Made by a program: the position numbers and the translations under genes
Shown: positions 52,302 to 61,311 of the stretch, piece after piece
Numbering within the stretch: the first letter of the stretch is position 1
Layout of the letters: every line of letters starts with the position of its first letter
NCBI RefSeq assembly: GCF_030818485.1
Contig: NZ_JAUTAJ010000004.1
Span: 2,273,001-2,337,000 of the forward strand
Length of the DNA: 64,000 nt
Source of the DNA: Pseudoroseomonas cervicalis
GTDB taxonomy: Bacteria; Pseudomonadota; Alphaproteobacteria; Acetobacterales; Acetobacteraceae
Reading direction: 5' to 3'
The notes under the pieces: generated by a model
What the model saw: only the letters and a program-made list of their open reading frames with translations
What the model was told of the DNA's origin: nothing
Database searches by the model: none

Positions 52302-53155
52302 AGATCCTGGAGAGCGTGGCCCCGCTGGCCGAGAGCCATGACGGCTTCGTGCTCGACATCTGGGGCGTGCTGCATGACGGCGCCGCCCCCTATCCCGGGG
52401 TGCCCGAGGCGCTGCGGGAACTGCGCGCGCGTGGCAAGCGCATCGTGCTGCTGTCCAATGCGCCGCGCCGCTCCTGGTTCGTCGGCCGCCAGCTGGAGGG
52501 CATGGGGCTCGGGCCCGCGCTGTTCGACGGCATCGTGACCTCGGGCGAGGTCGCCTGGACGCTGCTGCGCGACCGCACCCATCCCTGGTTCTCCCGCCTC
52601 GGCAGGCGCGCCTTCCATATCGGGCCGGAGCGCGACCTCTCGGTGATCGAGGAGCTGGACATCACCCTGGCCGCCCGCCCGGCCGAGGCCGATTTCCTGC
52701 TCAACACCGGCCCCGAGCCGGAGCGCGGCCCGCAAAGCGTCGAGCCCTACCGGGCGGAGCTCATGGAATGCGCGCGCGCCGGGCTGCCGATGCTCTGCAC
52801 CAATCCGGACCGCGCGGTGATGGTCTCCGGCCAGAAGCTGATCTGCGCCGGCGCGCTGGCCGATGTCTATCTGGCGCTGGGCGGCGATGTGCTGGAGATC
52901 GGCAAGCCAGACGCCATGGTCTACCAGACCGTGCTGGCGACGCTGGCGCTGCCGCCGGCGAAGATCGTCGCCATCGGCGACACCCCGCACACCGACCTGC
53001 TGGGCGCGGCCAATGCCGGCATCGATGCGGTCTGGGCGCTGACCGGCCTGGCCGGCAATCATTTCGGCCCGAACCCCTCGCCCGAGGCCCTGGCCGAGGA
53101 GGCGGCGCGCGAGGGCGTCACCCCGATCGCCGCGCTGCGCAGCCTGCGCTGGTGA
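52298..53155 (+). CDS. HAD-superfamily phosphatase (TIGR01459 group)
   Basis: 285 residues. Motif I is unusual for HADs at this position: GFVLDIWGVLHDGAAPYPGV (DIWG, the NagD-like start). Motif II is KRIVLLSNAPRRS, and motif III/IV lies in KIVAIGDTPHTDLLGAANAG. The C2-type cap (about 80-190) resembles NagD/pNPPase members acting on nucleotides or sugar phosphates. Coupled to pyrD by an ATGA overlap, it may support pyrimidine metabolism, as inference. Confidence 0.9.
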   Translation: MKILESVAPLAESHDGFVLDIWGVLHDGAAPYPGVPEALRELRARGKRIVLLSNAPRRSWFVGRQLEGMGLGPALFDGIVTSGEVAWTLLRDRTHPWFSRLGRRAFHIGPERDLSVIEELDITLAARPAEADFLLNTGPEPERGPQSVEPYRAELMECARAGLPMLCTNPDRAVMVSGQKLICAGALADVYLALGGDVLEIGKPDAMVYQTVLATLALPPAKIVAIGDTPHTDLLGAANAGIDAVWALTGLAGNHFGPNPSPEALAEEAAREGVTPIAALRSLRW

Positions 53156-53161
53156 GCGCCA

Positions 53162-53186
53162 GGGCCGGGGGCGTGTCCCCCGGCCC
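53162..53186 (+). terminator. Hairpin after the HAD phosphatase gene
   Basis: 10-bp stem GGGCCGGGGG/CCCCCGGCCC with loop CGTGT, 7 nt after the stop. It lacks a T run. Confidence 0.5.
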
Positions 53187-53291
53187 AGCGCAGGATGCCG
53201 GGTGGGAGCCCCGCGCCAGCCGCATGGCTCGGCGCCGCATCCCGGCACGCCCGCCCTGGCCGGGCGGCGCCGCCGGTCATACTGTGATCGG

Positions 53292-54569
53292 ATGAGCCCG
53301 CGCGATCTGGCCACGGAAACACCCAAGGACCTTCCCACCGGCGCGGCGCCCGCCTCGCCCGTCGCGCATCCGCCCACCCCGCCCCCCGCCCTGCGCCGCG
53401 CGCCGGAGACCTGGCTGCTCACCCTGCTGATGGGGGTCGGCCCCTTCAGCATGCAGATCCTGATCCCCTCCCTGCCGCTGCTGGCCGGCTATTTCGGCGT
53501 GCCCTACGCCAGCGCGCAGATGACGCTGACCGTCTACCTGATCGGCATCGCCGTCGGGCAGCTGATCTATGGCCCGCTCTCGGACCGCTTCGGACGGCGG
53601 CCGGTGCTGCTGGCGGGGCTGGTCATCTATCTGGCGGGCTCGGCCGCGGCGTTGCTGGCGCCCTCGATCGGCTGGCTGGCGGTGGCGCGGGCGGCGCAGG
53701 CGGCCGGCGGCTGCGCCGGCATGGTGCTGACGCGCGCCATCATCCGCGACGTCTTCCCGCGCGACCAGGCGGCCAGCAAGATCGGCTTCGTCATGATGGG
53801 CATGACGGTGGCGCCGATGATGGCCCCGCTGCTGGGCGCCGAGCTGACCGCCGCCTTCGGCTGGCGCAGCACCATGGCGGCCTGTGTCTGCTTCGGCGCG
53901 GCGCTGTCGCTGCTGGCGCTGCGGCTGCCGGAAACCCTGGCCGAGAAGCAGCCCTTGCCGGGGCTGGCCGGCATGGGCCGGGCCTATCTGCAGCTGGTGC
54001 GCATCCGCAGCTTCCGCTGCTACGCCGCCATCACCACCTGCACCACCGGCGTGTTCTTCGCCTTCATGGCCGGCGCGCCGCGCGTGCTGATGGATGGCAT
54101 GGGCTATTCGCCGCGCGGCTATGCCATCGCCTTCATGGCGATCTCGGTGGCCTTCGGCGCCGGCTCCTATGTGGCGGGGCGGCATTCGGCGCGGCTCGGC
54201 GTGGCGCGCATGCTCAGCGCCGGGCTGCTGGTCTGCACCCTGGGCACGCTGGCCGGGCTGCTGGGCCAGGCGCTGCTGCCGCTGTCGCTGGCCGTGTTCT
54301 TCCTGCCGATGACCGTCGTGGCGCTGGGCAATGGCGTGTCGCAGCCCAATGCGGTGGCGGCCGCCGTCAGCGTCCGGCCGCAGCTGGCCGGCACCGCCTC
54401 TGGCCTGGTCGGCGCGCTGCAGATGGGCTTCGGCGCGGTGATGACGCTGCTGGCCGGGGCGGTGGAGCTGGGCAGCGGCATCGGCACCGCCGCCACCATG
54501 GCCGGCTGCGCGCTGGGCGCCCAGCTGGCGCTGCGCGGCGCCAACCAGGCGCAGCAGGGCCGCGGCTGA
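53292..54569 (+). CDS. Bcr/CflA-family MFS drug-efflux transporter
   Basis: 425 residues, 12 helices. The N-terminal about 45 residues are a Pro-rich cytosolic tail. The first helix carries LLMGVGPFSMQILIPSLPLL. Motif A is GPLSDRFGRRPVLLAGLVIY. The family-specific MVLTRAIIRDVFPRDQAASK lies after helix 4, and VSQPNAVAAAVSVRPQLAGT near helix 10. It uses the proton gradient to export drugs such as bicyclomycin or sulfonamides in known relatives. Confidence 0.94.
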   Translation: MSPRDLATETPKDLPTGAAPASPVAHPPTPPPALRRAPETWLLTLLMGVGPFSMQILIPSLPLLAGYFGVPYASAQMTLTVYLIGIAVGQLIYGPLSDRFGRRPVLLAGLVIYLAGSAAALLAPSIGWLAVARAAQAAGGCAGMVLTRAIIRDVFPRDQAASKIGFVMMGMTVAPMMAPLLGAELTAAFGWRSTMAACVCFGAALSLLALRLPETLAEKQPLPGLAGMGRAYLQLVRIRSFRCYAAITTCTTGVFFAFMAGAPRVLMDGMGYSPRGYAIAFMAISVAFGAGSYVAGRHSARLGVARMLSAGLLVCTLGTLAGLLGQALLPLSLAVFFLPMTVVALGNGVSQPNAVAAAVSVRPQLAGTASGLVGALQMGFGAVMTLLAGAVELGSGIGTAATMAGCALGAQLALRGANQAQQGRG

Positions 54570-54658
54570 GGCGTGTGGCCGGCTGAATCTTTGTCCAGCT
54601 GGCCGTGGCGAGGCCAAGCCGCGTTGACCGGCCCCGCCCGGTTTGCGAGGGTCGCGCC

Positions 54659-55000
54659 GTGAACGCCCTGGATCCCGACATCGCACGCCAGCTGGCCGAG
54701 GACCTGCCCCAGGAGGTCTTCCTGCGCCTGCTGCGCACCTTCGAGGCCGATCTGGCGCGGCTGGCGCGCGAGATGCGCGCCGCCGCCGCCGCCGGCGACC
54801 TGGATGGCTACCGGCGCGGCGCGCATGGCCTGGCGGGCGCCGCCGGGGCGATCGGCGCGCGCGGGCTGGAGGCGGTCTGCCGCGAGGCGATGAGCCCGGC
54901 GACCCCGCTGCCGCCGCCCTCGATGCTGCCGCGGCTCGACCGCGAGGCCAGCCAGACCCTGGCCGAGCTGGCCGCGCTGGTCGCCCGCCACGGCGGCTGA
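54659..55000 (+). CDS. HPt (histidine phosphotransfer) protein
   Basis: 113 residues from a GTG at 54659 with GAGGG ahead. The four-helix bundle includes QEVFLRLLRTFEADLARLAR and the phospho-histidine helix YRRGAHGLAGAAGAIGARGL (H-G-L-x-G-x-x-G pattern). It is the missing third component for the hybrid kinase gene that lies convergent to it 135 bp away. It has no enzymatic domain of its own. Confidence 0.85.
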   Translation: MNALDPDIARQLAEDLPQEVFLRLLRTFEADLARLAREMRAAAAAGDLDGYRRGAHGLAGAAGAIGARGLEAVCREAMSPATPLPPPSMLPRLDREASQTLAELAALVARHGG

Positions 55001-55066
55001 CGCGGCCGCGCAGGCTCCCGCACCGCCCGGCCCCGGCCGGCGCGCCCCGCTCCGCGGGGCCCAGCT

Positions 55067-55141
55067 GTTGCGCCGCTCCGCGGGCCTGGCCGTTGCGCCG
55101 CTCCGCGGGCCTGGCCGTTGCGCCGCTCCGCGGGCCTAGCC
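55067..55141. repeat. 25-bp tandem repeat, three copies, reaching the kinase stop codon
   Basis: GTTGCGCCGCTCCGCGGGCC is the core of a 25-bp unit starting at 55067, 55092 and 55117; a diverged fourth copy continues into the kinase gene (55142 on). The third unit contains the kinase stop (CTA at 55136-55138). Each unit has a short CGC/GCG palindrome. Confidence 0.88.
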
Positions 55142-57889
55142 GGTGCGGCGCTCCGCAGGGGGCGCGCCGCGCAGCTCGGCGACCAGCCGCTGCAGCGTGG
55201 CGCGCTGCACCGGCTTGGTCAGGTAGTCATCCATGCCGGCGGCGCGGCAGCGCGCCTCCTCCTCGGGCCCGACCGCGGCGGTCAGGCCGATGATGCGGCT
55301 GCGCTGGTTGGGCCCGGGCGCGGCGCGCAGGCGCTGCGTCGCCTCCAGCCCGTCCATGCGCGGCATCTGCATGTCCATCAGGATCAGGTCGAAGCGGGTC
55401 TCGGCGGCCAGCGCCACCGCCTCCACCCCGTCGCCGGCCAGGGTGACGGCGCAGCCCTGGCGCTGCAGCAGCGCCTGCATCACCGCCTGGTTGGTGGCAT
55501 TGTCATCCACCACCAGCACGGCGGGGCCGGGCCCCTCGGCGCCCGCCGGGGCGGGGGCGGCGGCGATCGGCGCGGCGGCGGCCGGCGCGCCGCCGCCGGA
55601 GAGCGCCTGCAGCGCCGCCTCGCGCAGCCGGGCGGGCAGGCTCGGCTGCAGCAGCAGGGTGGCGCCGGGCAGCGGCGCCGCCGGCGGCGGCAGGCAGCAG
55701 AGCAGCGCCAGCCCCGCCCCGCCCGGCGCGGCGCGCAGCCGGGCGCCCAGATCGGGGCCGGGCGCGCCTTCGGGCACCGGCCGGGCCGCCGCGCCATGCA
55801 GCAGCGCCAGCCGCACCGGCCGGCCGGCCAGGGCGGCGGCGGCCAGCATATGGCGTGCCTCGGCCTCCCCCGCCGCCACCAGTGGCTCGGCGCCCAGCGC
55901 CGCCAGCTGGCGCGCCAGCACCGCCTGGCCCTCGGCGCTGCCGCCCAGCAGCAGCACCGGCAGGCCGGCCAGCGGGGTCTCCGCCACCGCCGGCTCCAGC
56001 AGGCCGAGCTCGACATGGAAGCGGAACTGGCTGCCGCCGCCCGGGCGCGGCGCGGCGCCGATGCCGCCCCCCATCTGCTCCGCCAGGCGGCGGCAGATGG
56101 CCAGGCCCAGCCCGGTGCCGCCATAGCGCCGGCTGATCGAGGCATCGGCCTGGGTGAAGCGTTCGAACAGCATCGGGATGCGCGCCGGGTCGAGGCCGAT
56201 GCCGGTGTCGGAAATGGTGCAGCTCAGCCGCCAGGGGGCCGGGCCCTCGGCGCCGGGGGCGCGCGGCAGCGGCAGCGCCTCCACCTCCAGCTTCACCCAG
56301 CCGCTATCGGTGAACTTGATGGCGTTGCCGATCAGGTTGAACAGGATCTGCCGCAGCCGCGCCGGGTCGCCCAGCATGCGGCGCGGCAGGCCGGGCCCGA
56401 GGTCGCAGAGCAGTTCCACCCCGCGGGCGGCGGCACGTGGCGCGAACAGCTCGGCGATGGTGGCGATCTCGGCCTCGGGCGAGAAGGCGATGCGCTCCTG
56501 CTCGACCACGCCGGATTCGAGGCGGGAGAAGTCGAGCACATCGTTCAGCAGCACCAGGAGATGCTCGGCGCTGCCGCGGATGGTCTCGGCATAGCGGCGC
56601 TGCACCGGCTCGAGCGGGGTCTCCATCAGCAGCCCGGCCATGCCGATCACCCCGTTCATCGGGGTGCGGATCTCATGGCTCATGGCGGCCAGGAATTCCT
56701 CCTTGGCGCGGGCGCCGGCGCGCGCCGCCGCCTCCTCCTCGGCCAGGCGGGAGCCCTGGCGGCGCAGCGCATCGGCCTGCCGCGCCATCAGCCAGAAGGC
56801 GGCCAGCGCCAGCAGCACCAGCGCCGGCAGCGCCGCCAGCACCAGCGGCCGCACCGTGCCGGCCATGGCCAGCGCATCCTCGCGCCGGCGCACCGCCTCG
56901 ACCACGATCTGCCCCGGCCGGGCCAGGGCGAAGGCGGCATAGCCTTCCACCCCCTCCTGGTCCGGGCCTTCCCACTGGCCGCTCTCGCGCCGCGGCAGGA
57001 AGGAGCGGAACGGCCAGGCGCTGGCATTCAGCACGCCGATGCCGCCCGCCCCGCCATCGCTGCGCGCCAGCAGCAGGCCGGTGGCGCTGTGCAGCCGCAG
57101 CGTCACGCCGAAGGATTCGCTGGCCGGGCGCAGCAGCGCCTGCTGCAGCGCCTGCGGGTCGAGCAGCGCGACCACCGCGCCGCGCACCCCGCCCGGCGCC
57201 GCCCCGGCCCCGGCCACGCCCGGCAGCGGCCGCGCCAGCGGGATGCTCCACTGCCCGGTCTGCGCGATGATGGCCGGGCTGCCGCCGCCCGGCGGGCCCA
57301 GGAACAGCCCGGCCTCCGGCGCGCCGCTGCGCAGCCCAGGGGCGCTTCCCGGGGCGCTTCCCTGGCTGTTCCCCTGGCCGCTCCCTTGGCCACTCCCCTG
57401 ATTATTCCCCTGGCCATTGCCCAGGCGCAGCAGGCGGAACCAGTCGCGGTCGCCGATGCCGCGCTCCAGCATCGCCTCGTCGGTGGCGGCCTGCACCCGG
57501 CCCAGCACATCGGCCAGCAGCAGGCCGCGCAGCTCCGGCAGGTCGCGCAGCGCCGCCTGCAGCAGCGCGGTGGCCTCGGCCGGGTCGACGAAGCGGCTGG
57601 CGGGCAGCGCCGCCAGCGCCTGCAGCCGGCGGTCCACCCGCTCCAGCGTGGCGGAGAGCTGCGCCGTCACCACCCGCGTCACACCGGCCGAAAGCTGCAG
57701 CGCGCGCTGGCCCTCGACCGATTCGATGCGGGCCTGCAGCAGGGCGTGCAGCGCCGCCAGCAGGGCCAGCAGCAGCAGCGCGGCGCAGCCGAACAGCCGC
57801 CAGGGCCGCGGCCCCGTCGGGCGGCGCGGCGCCAGGCCCAGGAAGCGGCGCCAGCGATCCGGCAGGCGGGGGGGAGCGGCGGCGGTCAT
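55136..57889 (-). CDS. Membrane hybrid sensor kinase with degenerate and active receiver domains
   Basis: 917 residues. Two helices (about 32-52 and 347-368) bracket a periplasmic sensor interrupted at 157-185 by seven four-residue G-N/S-x-Q-type units. His[22 protein letters not shown], His-405. HATPase: Asn-522 ([13 protein letters not shown]), DTGIGLD and [18 protein letters not shown] first receiver-like domain (about 643-765) has lost its acidic and phospho-acceptor residues. The second (about 790-910) is complete: [10 protein letters not shown], Asp-839 in [13 protein letters not shown], Lys-892. It is convergent with the HPt gene, its likely relay partner. Confidence 0.93.
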   Translation of the reverse strand: MTAAAPPRLPDRWRRFLGLAPRRPTGPRPWRLFGCAALLLLALLAALHALLQARIESVEGQRALQLSAGVTRVVTAQLSATLERVDRRLQALAALPASRFVDPAEATALLQAALRDLPELRGLLLADVLGRVQAATDEAMLERGIGDRDWFRLLRLGNGQGNNQGSGQGSGQGNSQGSAPGSAPGLRSGAPEAGLFLGPPGGGSPAIIAQTGQWSIPLARPLPGVAGAGAAPGGVRGAVVALLDPQALQQALLRPASESFGVTLRLHSATGLLLARSDGGAGGIGVLNASAWPFRSFLPRRESGQWEGPDQEGVEGYAAFALARPGQIVVEAVRRREDALAMAGTVRPLVLAALPALVLLALAAFWLMARQADALRRQGSRLAEEEAAARAGARAKEEFLAAMSHEIRTPMNGVIGMAGLLMETPLEPVQRRYAETIRGSAEHLLVLLNDVLDFSRLESGVVEQERIAFSPEAEIATIAELFAPRAAARGVELLCDLGPGLPRRMLGDPARLRQILFNLIGNAIKFTDSGWVKLEVEALPLPRAPGAEGPAPWRLSCTISDTGIGLDPARIPMLFERFTQADASISRRYGGTGLGLAICRRLAEQMGGGIGAAPRPGGGSQFRFHVELGLLEPAVAETPLAGLPVLLLGGSAEGQAVLARQLAALGAEPLVAAGEAEARHMLAAAALAGRPVRLALLHGAAARPVPEGAPGPDLGARLRAAPGGAGLALLCCLPPPAAPLPGATLLLQPSLPARLREAALQALSGGGAPAAAAPIAAAPAPAGAEGPGPAVLVVDDNATNQAVMQALLQRQGCAVTLAGDGVEAVALAAETRFDLILMDMQMPRMDGLEATQRLRAAPGPNQRSRIIGLTAAVGPEEEARCRAAGMDDYLTKPVQRATLQRLVAELRGAPPAERRTG

Positions 57890-58043
57890 GCGGGCCGCAT
57901 CTTGGCAAAAGCATCACAAAATTGGGAGAATTTACTCGCTTTTTTACGATTGAGGGCCGATGAACGCCCTGGCCGCAGGATTCGTCGCGGCTTTCAAGAC
58001 GTGAGCGCGGCCATTGCCGGCGCTGTCGGAGCGGCCATTCGGG

Positions 58044-60359
58044 ATGCGGCGGATCTACACCTGCCTGGCGGAGGAGCATGATCCGGTCCTGCTGCTGGCG
58101 GCGGCCCTGCTCTGCCTGATCGGCGCCACCGTCTCGCTCGGCCTGCTGCACCGCGCCCGGCGCGCCCGGCCGGAGGCGCGCGCCGGCTGGCTGCTGCTGG
58201 GCGGGCTGGCGGTCGGCGCCAGCATCTGGTGCACGCATTTCGTCGCCATGCTGGGCTACCAGCCGGGCTTCGGCCTGGGCTTCCGCCTGCTGCCGACGCT
58301 GGGCTCGCTGCTGCTGGCCGTGGTCTCGGGCACCGCGGCGCTGGCGGTGGCGGCCGGGCCCTGGGCGCTGGCGGCGCCGCTCGGCGGGGCGCTGTTCGGC
58401 CTCGGCACCTGGGCGATGCATCTGCTCGGGCTCAGCGCCTATGGCGATGCCGGGGTGCTGCGCTTCTCCCCCCTGCTGCTCGGCGCCTCGCTGCTGTTCG
58501 GCATGGCGCTCGGCGCGCTGGCGCTGATGGGCAAGCGGGCGCGGCCGGGGCCGGCCGGCTGGTTCGGCGGCGGCGTGCTGCTGGCCGCCTCGGTGCTGTC
58601 GCTGCATGTCACCGGCATGGCGGCGATCCGGCTGCTGCCGCTGCCGCTGCAGGACCCGGATTCGGCCGAATCCTCGCTCGGCCTCGCCGTGGTCAGCGTG
58701 GCGCTGATGGTCTTCGCCGCCGCCCTGGCCGCGCTGCTGATCGACCGCCGGGCCGAGGAGGAGGGCGAGCAGCGGCTGCGCCGCCTGGCCGATGCGGCGA
58801 TGGAGGGGCTGGCGGTGGTGCAGGAGGGGCGCATCGTCGAGGCCAATCACAGCTTCCAGGCGCTGTGCGGCCGCACGCGCGCGGCGCTGCTGGGCCAGCC
58901 CCTGCCGGGGGCGCTGCTGGAGATGGCCGAGGCCGGCGAGGCCGGCTGGCTGCGCCATGCGGATGGCAGCCGCATCGAGGTGGCGCTGCAGCTGCGCGAG
59001 GGGCTGCCGGAGCCGGGCTTCCGCGTCTTCGTGCTGCGCGACCTCAGGCCGCAGCGGGCGCAGGAGGCGCGGCTGGACCACATGGCGCGGCATGACGCGC
59101 TGACCGGCCTGCCCAACCGCGCCCGCTTCGCCGAGATGCTGGAGCAGGCCCTGGCCGAGGCGCGCGGCCGGCACGGGCTGGCGCTGCTGCGGCTCGGGCT
59201 GAACGGGCTGAAGACGGTGAACGGGCTGCATGGCCATGCCGCCGGCGATGCGGCGCTGCGCGCCTATGCCCGCGCCCTGGCGGCGCGGCTGCCGGAGGCG
59301 GGGCTGGCGCGGCTCGGCGGCGATGAATTCGCCGCCCTGCTGCCCTTCCGCGACGAGGCCGAGCTGCAGGAGCGGCTGCCGCGCATCGCCGCCCTGACCG
59401 TGCCGGTGGGCGGCAAGGCCGGGGCGGGCCCGCTCGGCACCGGCATCGGCGCCGCGATCGGCGCCGCCCTCTACCCGGAGGATGCGGGCGAGGCGGAGGC
59501 GCTGATGGCCTATGCCGACATCGCGCTGCAGCGCGCCAAGGCGCTGCCGGGGCGGCCGCCCTGCTTCCATGACGCGGCCCAGGATGCGCGGCTGCAGCAG
59601 CGTCGGCGGCTGGCGCAGGACCTGGCCGGGGCGCTGGCCGAGGGGCAGTTCTTCCTGGTGTTCCAGCCGCAGATGGTGCTGGCCAGCGGCCAGCTCTGCG
59701 GGCATGAGGCGCTGCTGCGCTGGCACCATCCGCAGCTCGGCCTGGTGCCGCCGGACCATTTCATCCCGCTGGCCGAGGAGAGCGGGCTGATCCTGCCGCT
59801 CGGCGCCTGGACGCTGCGCCAGGCCTGCGCCGCCGCGGCGGCGGAGCCGCGGCTGGGCAAGGTGGCGGTCAACCTCTCGCCGCTGCAATTCCGCGATGAG
59901 GGGCTGCCCGCCCTGGTCGCCGCCACCCTGGCCGAGACCGGGCTGCCGCCGCAGCGGCTGGAACTCGAGATCACCGAGAGCGCCATGATGCAGGAGATGG
60001 CCCGCGCGCTGGAAATGCTGCGGCAGCTGCAGGGCTTGGGCATCGGCATCGCCATGGATGATTTCGGCACCGGCTATTCCTCGCTGGGGACGCTGCGCGC
60101 CTTCCCCTTCCACAAGATCAAGCTGGACCGCAGCTTCATGCGCGAGATCGGCGAGAGCCCGGCGGCGCTGGCCATCCTGCGGGCGGTGCTGGATATGGGC
60201 CAGGGGCTCGGCGTGCCGGTGCTGGCCGAAGGGGTGGAGACACCAGCGCAGCGCGACCGGCTGCGCGAGGAAGGCTGCGCCGAGGCGCAGGGCTATCTGT
60301 TCGGCCGCCCGTTGCCGCTGGCCGAGCTGTTCCCCAGCCCCACCCCCGCCGCCGCCTGA
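58044..60359 (+). CDS. MHYT-PAS-GGDEF-EAL cyclic-di-GMP protein, probably a phosphodiesterase
   Basis: 771 residues starting MRRIYTCLAEEHDPVLLLAA. The MHYT sensor (1-235) has three marks, CTHFVAML, AMHLLGL and SLHVTGMAA, thought to bind metal for O2, CO or NO sensing. PAS is about 246-340. GGDEF keeps LARLGGDEFAALL (425-429), but the first metal Asp is gone (LLRLGLNGLKTVNG), and there is no RxxD I-site. EAL is complete: GHEALLRWHH (555-557), VNLSPLQFRDEG, MDDFGTGYSSLG (672-679), KIKLDRSF and LAEGVET. It should therefore cleave c-di-GMP. It is divergent from the hybrid kinase. Confidence 0.94.
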   Translation: MRRIYTCLAEEHDPVLLLAAALLCLIGATVSLGLLHRARRARPEARAGWLLLGGLAVGASIWCTHFVAMLGYQPGFGLGFRLLPTLGSLLLAVVSGTAALAVAAGPWALAAPLGGALFGLGTWAMHLLGLSAYGDAGVLRFSPLLLGASLLFGMALGALALMGKRARPGPAGWFGGGVLLAASVLSLHVTGMAAIRLLPLPLQDPDSAESSLGLAVVSVALMVFAAALAALLIDRRAEEEGEQRLRRLADAAMEGLAVVQEGRIVEANHSFQALCGRTRAALLGQPLPGALLEMAEAGEAGWLRHADGSRIEVALQLREGLPEPGFRVFVLRDLRPQRAQEARLDHMARHDALTGLPNRARFAEMLEQALAEARGRHGLALLRLGLNGLKTVNGLHGHAAGDAALRAYARALAARLPEAGLARLGGDEFAALLPFRDEAELQERLPRIAALTVPVGGKAGAGPLGTGIGAAIGAALYPEDAGEAEALMAYADIALQRAKALPGRPPCFHDAAQDARLQQRRRLAQDLAGALAEGQFFLVFQPQMVLASGQLCGHEALLRWHHPQLGLVPPDHFIPLAEESGLILPLGAWTLRQACAAAAAEPRLGKVAVNLSPLQFRDEGLPALVAATLAETGLPPQRLELEITESAMMQEMARALEMLRQLQGLGIGIAMDDFGTGYSSLGTLRAFPFHKIKLDRSFMREIGESPAALAILRAVLDMGQGLGVPVLAEGVETPAQRDRLREEGCAEAQGYLFGRPLPLAELFPSPTPAAA

Positions 60360-60370
60360 TTTTTGTCAGG

Positions 60371-60393
60371 GCCGGCCGCCGCTGGCGGCCGGC
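60371..60393. terminator. Hairpin between the EAL gene and an SDR gene
   Basis: 10-bp stem GCCGGCCGCC/GGCGGCCGGC with loop GCT between convergent genes. It lacks a clear T run. Confidence 0.5.
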
Positions 60394-60498
60394 GGCGGGG
60401 CGCTGGCCCGGCCCCGCCCCACCCGCGCCCCCCTTCCCTGCCGCGCCCCGCCTCAAAACCCGATGGCGGCAGCACGAAAGAAAGCAGCCCGAAAAAAA

Positions 60499-61242
60499 TC
60501 AGCGGTGGATGCGCAGCGGCCCGAAGCTCTGGCAGACCGGCATCAGCTGCAGCGTGTTGACGTTCACCCGGGCCGGGCGCGTCGCCACCCAGTGCACGGC
60601 GTCGGCGATGTCGTCGGGCGTCAGCGGGTCGGTGCCGTCATAGACGGCGGCGGCCTTGGCATCGTCGCCGAAGCGGACATTGGAGAATTCGGTGCCGCCG
60701 ACCAGGCCGGGCTCGATATCGGTGACGCGGATTTTGGTGCCGAACAGGTCGGCGCGCAGGTTCAGGCTGAACTGGCGGACGAAGGCCTTGGTCGCGCCAT
60801 AGACATTGCCGCCCGGATAGGGCCATTCGCCGGCGGTGGAGCCGATATTGACGACATGGCCGCGGTCGCGCGCCACCATGCCGGGCAGCACCGCATGGGT
60901 CATGGCGACCAGGCCCTTGACGTTGGTGTCGATCATGGTCTGCCAGTCGGACAGGCTGGCGCGCTGCGCCGGCTCCAGCCCCAGCGCCAGGCCGGCATTG
61001 TTTACCAGCAGGTCGATCTCCGACCATTCGGCCGGCAGGCCGGCGATGGCGGGGGCGATGGCGTCGCTGTCGCGCAGATCGAGCGGCAGGGGCAGCACGC
61101 GGTCGCGGCCCAGCTCCCCGGCCAGCGCCTGCAGCCGCTCGGCGCGGCGGCCGATGGCGATGATGCGGGCGCCGTCCTGGGCGAAGCGGCGGGCGATGGC
61201 GGCGCCGAAGCCGGCGGTGGCGCCGGTGACGAGGATCAGCAT
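60499..61242 (-). CDS. Short-chain dehydrogenase (YdfG type)
   Basis: 247 residues. Cofactor motif MLILVTGATAGFGAAIARRF, NNAGLALGLEPAQRASLSDW, catalytic Ser in HVVNIGSTAGEWPYPGGNVY and YGATKAFVRQFSLNLRADLF (Tyr-x3-Lys). The C-terminus ends LQLMPVCQSFGPLRIHR, typical of YdfG-type 3-hydroxy-acid/serine dehydrogenases, which use NADP. Confidence 0.95.
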   Translation of the reverse strand: MLILVTGATAGFGAAIARRFAQDGARIIAIGRRAERLQALAGELGRDRVLPLPLDLRDSDAIAPAIAGLPAEWSEIDLLVNNAGLALGLEPAQRASLSDWQTMIDTNVKGLVAMTHAVLPGMVARDRGHVVNIGSTAGEWPYPGGNVYGATKAFVRQFSLNLRADLFGTKIRVTDIEPGLVGGTEFSNVRFGDDAKAAAVYDGTDPLTPDDIADAVHWVATRPARVNVNTLQLMPVCQSFGPLRIHR

Positions 61243-61311
61243 CGGGCGGTCTCCTGCGGGTCGAGGCCACCGGTATGGCAGCGCGGCGCGGAGCCGGGAA
61301 GCCGAGGCCGC

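Noticed and set aside
55118..58081. 987-codon plus-strand frame
   Set aside because: Antisense shadow of the hybrid kinase.
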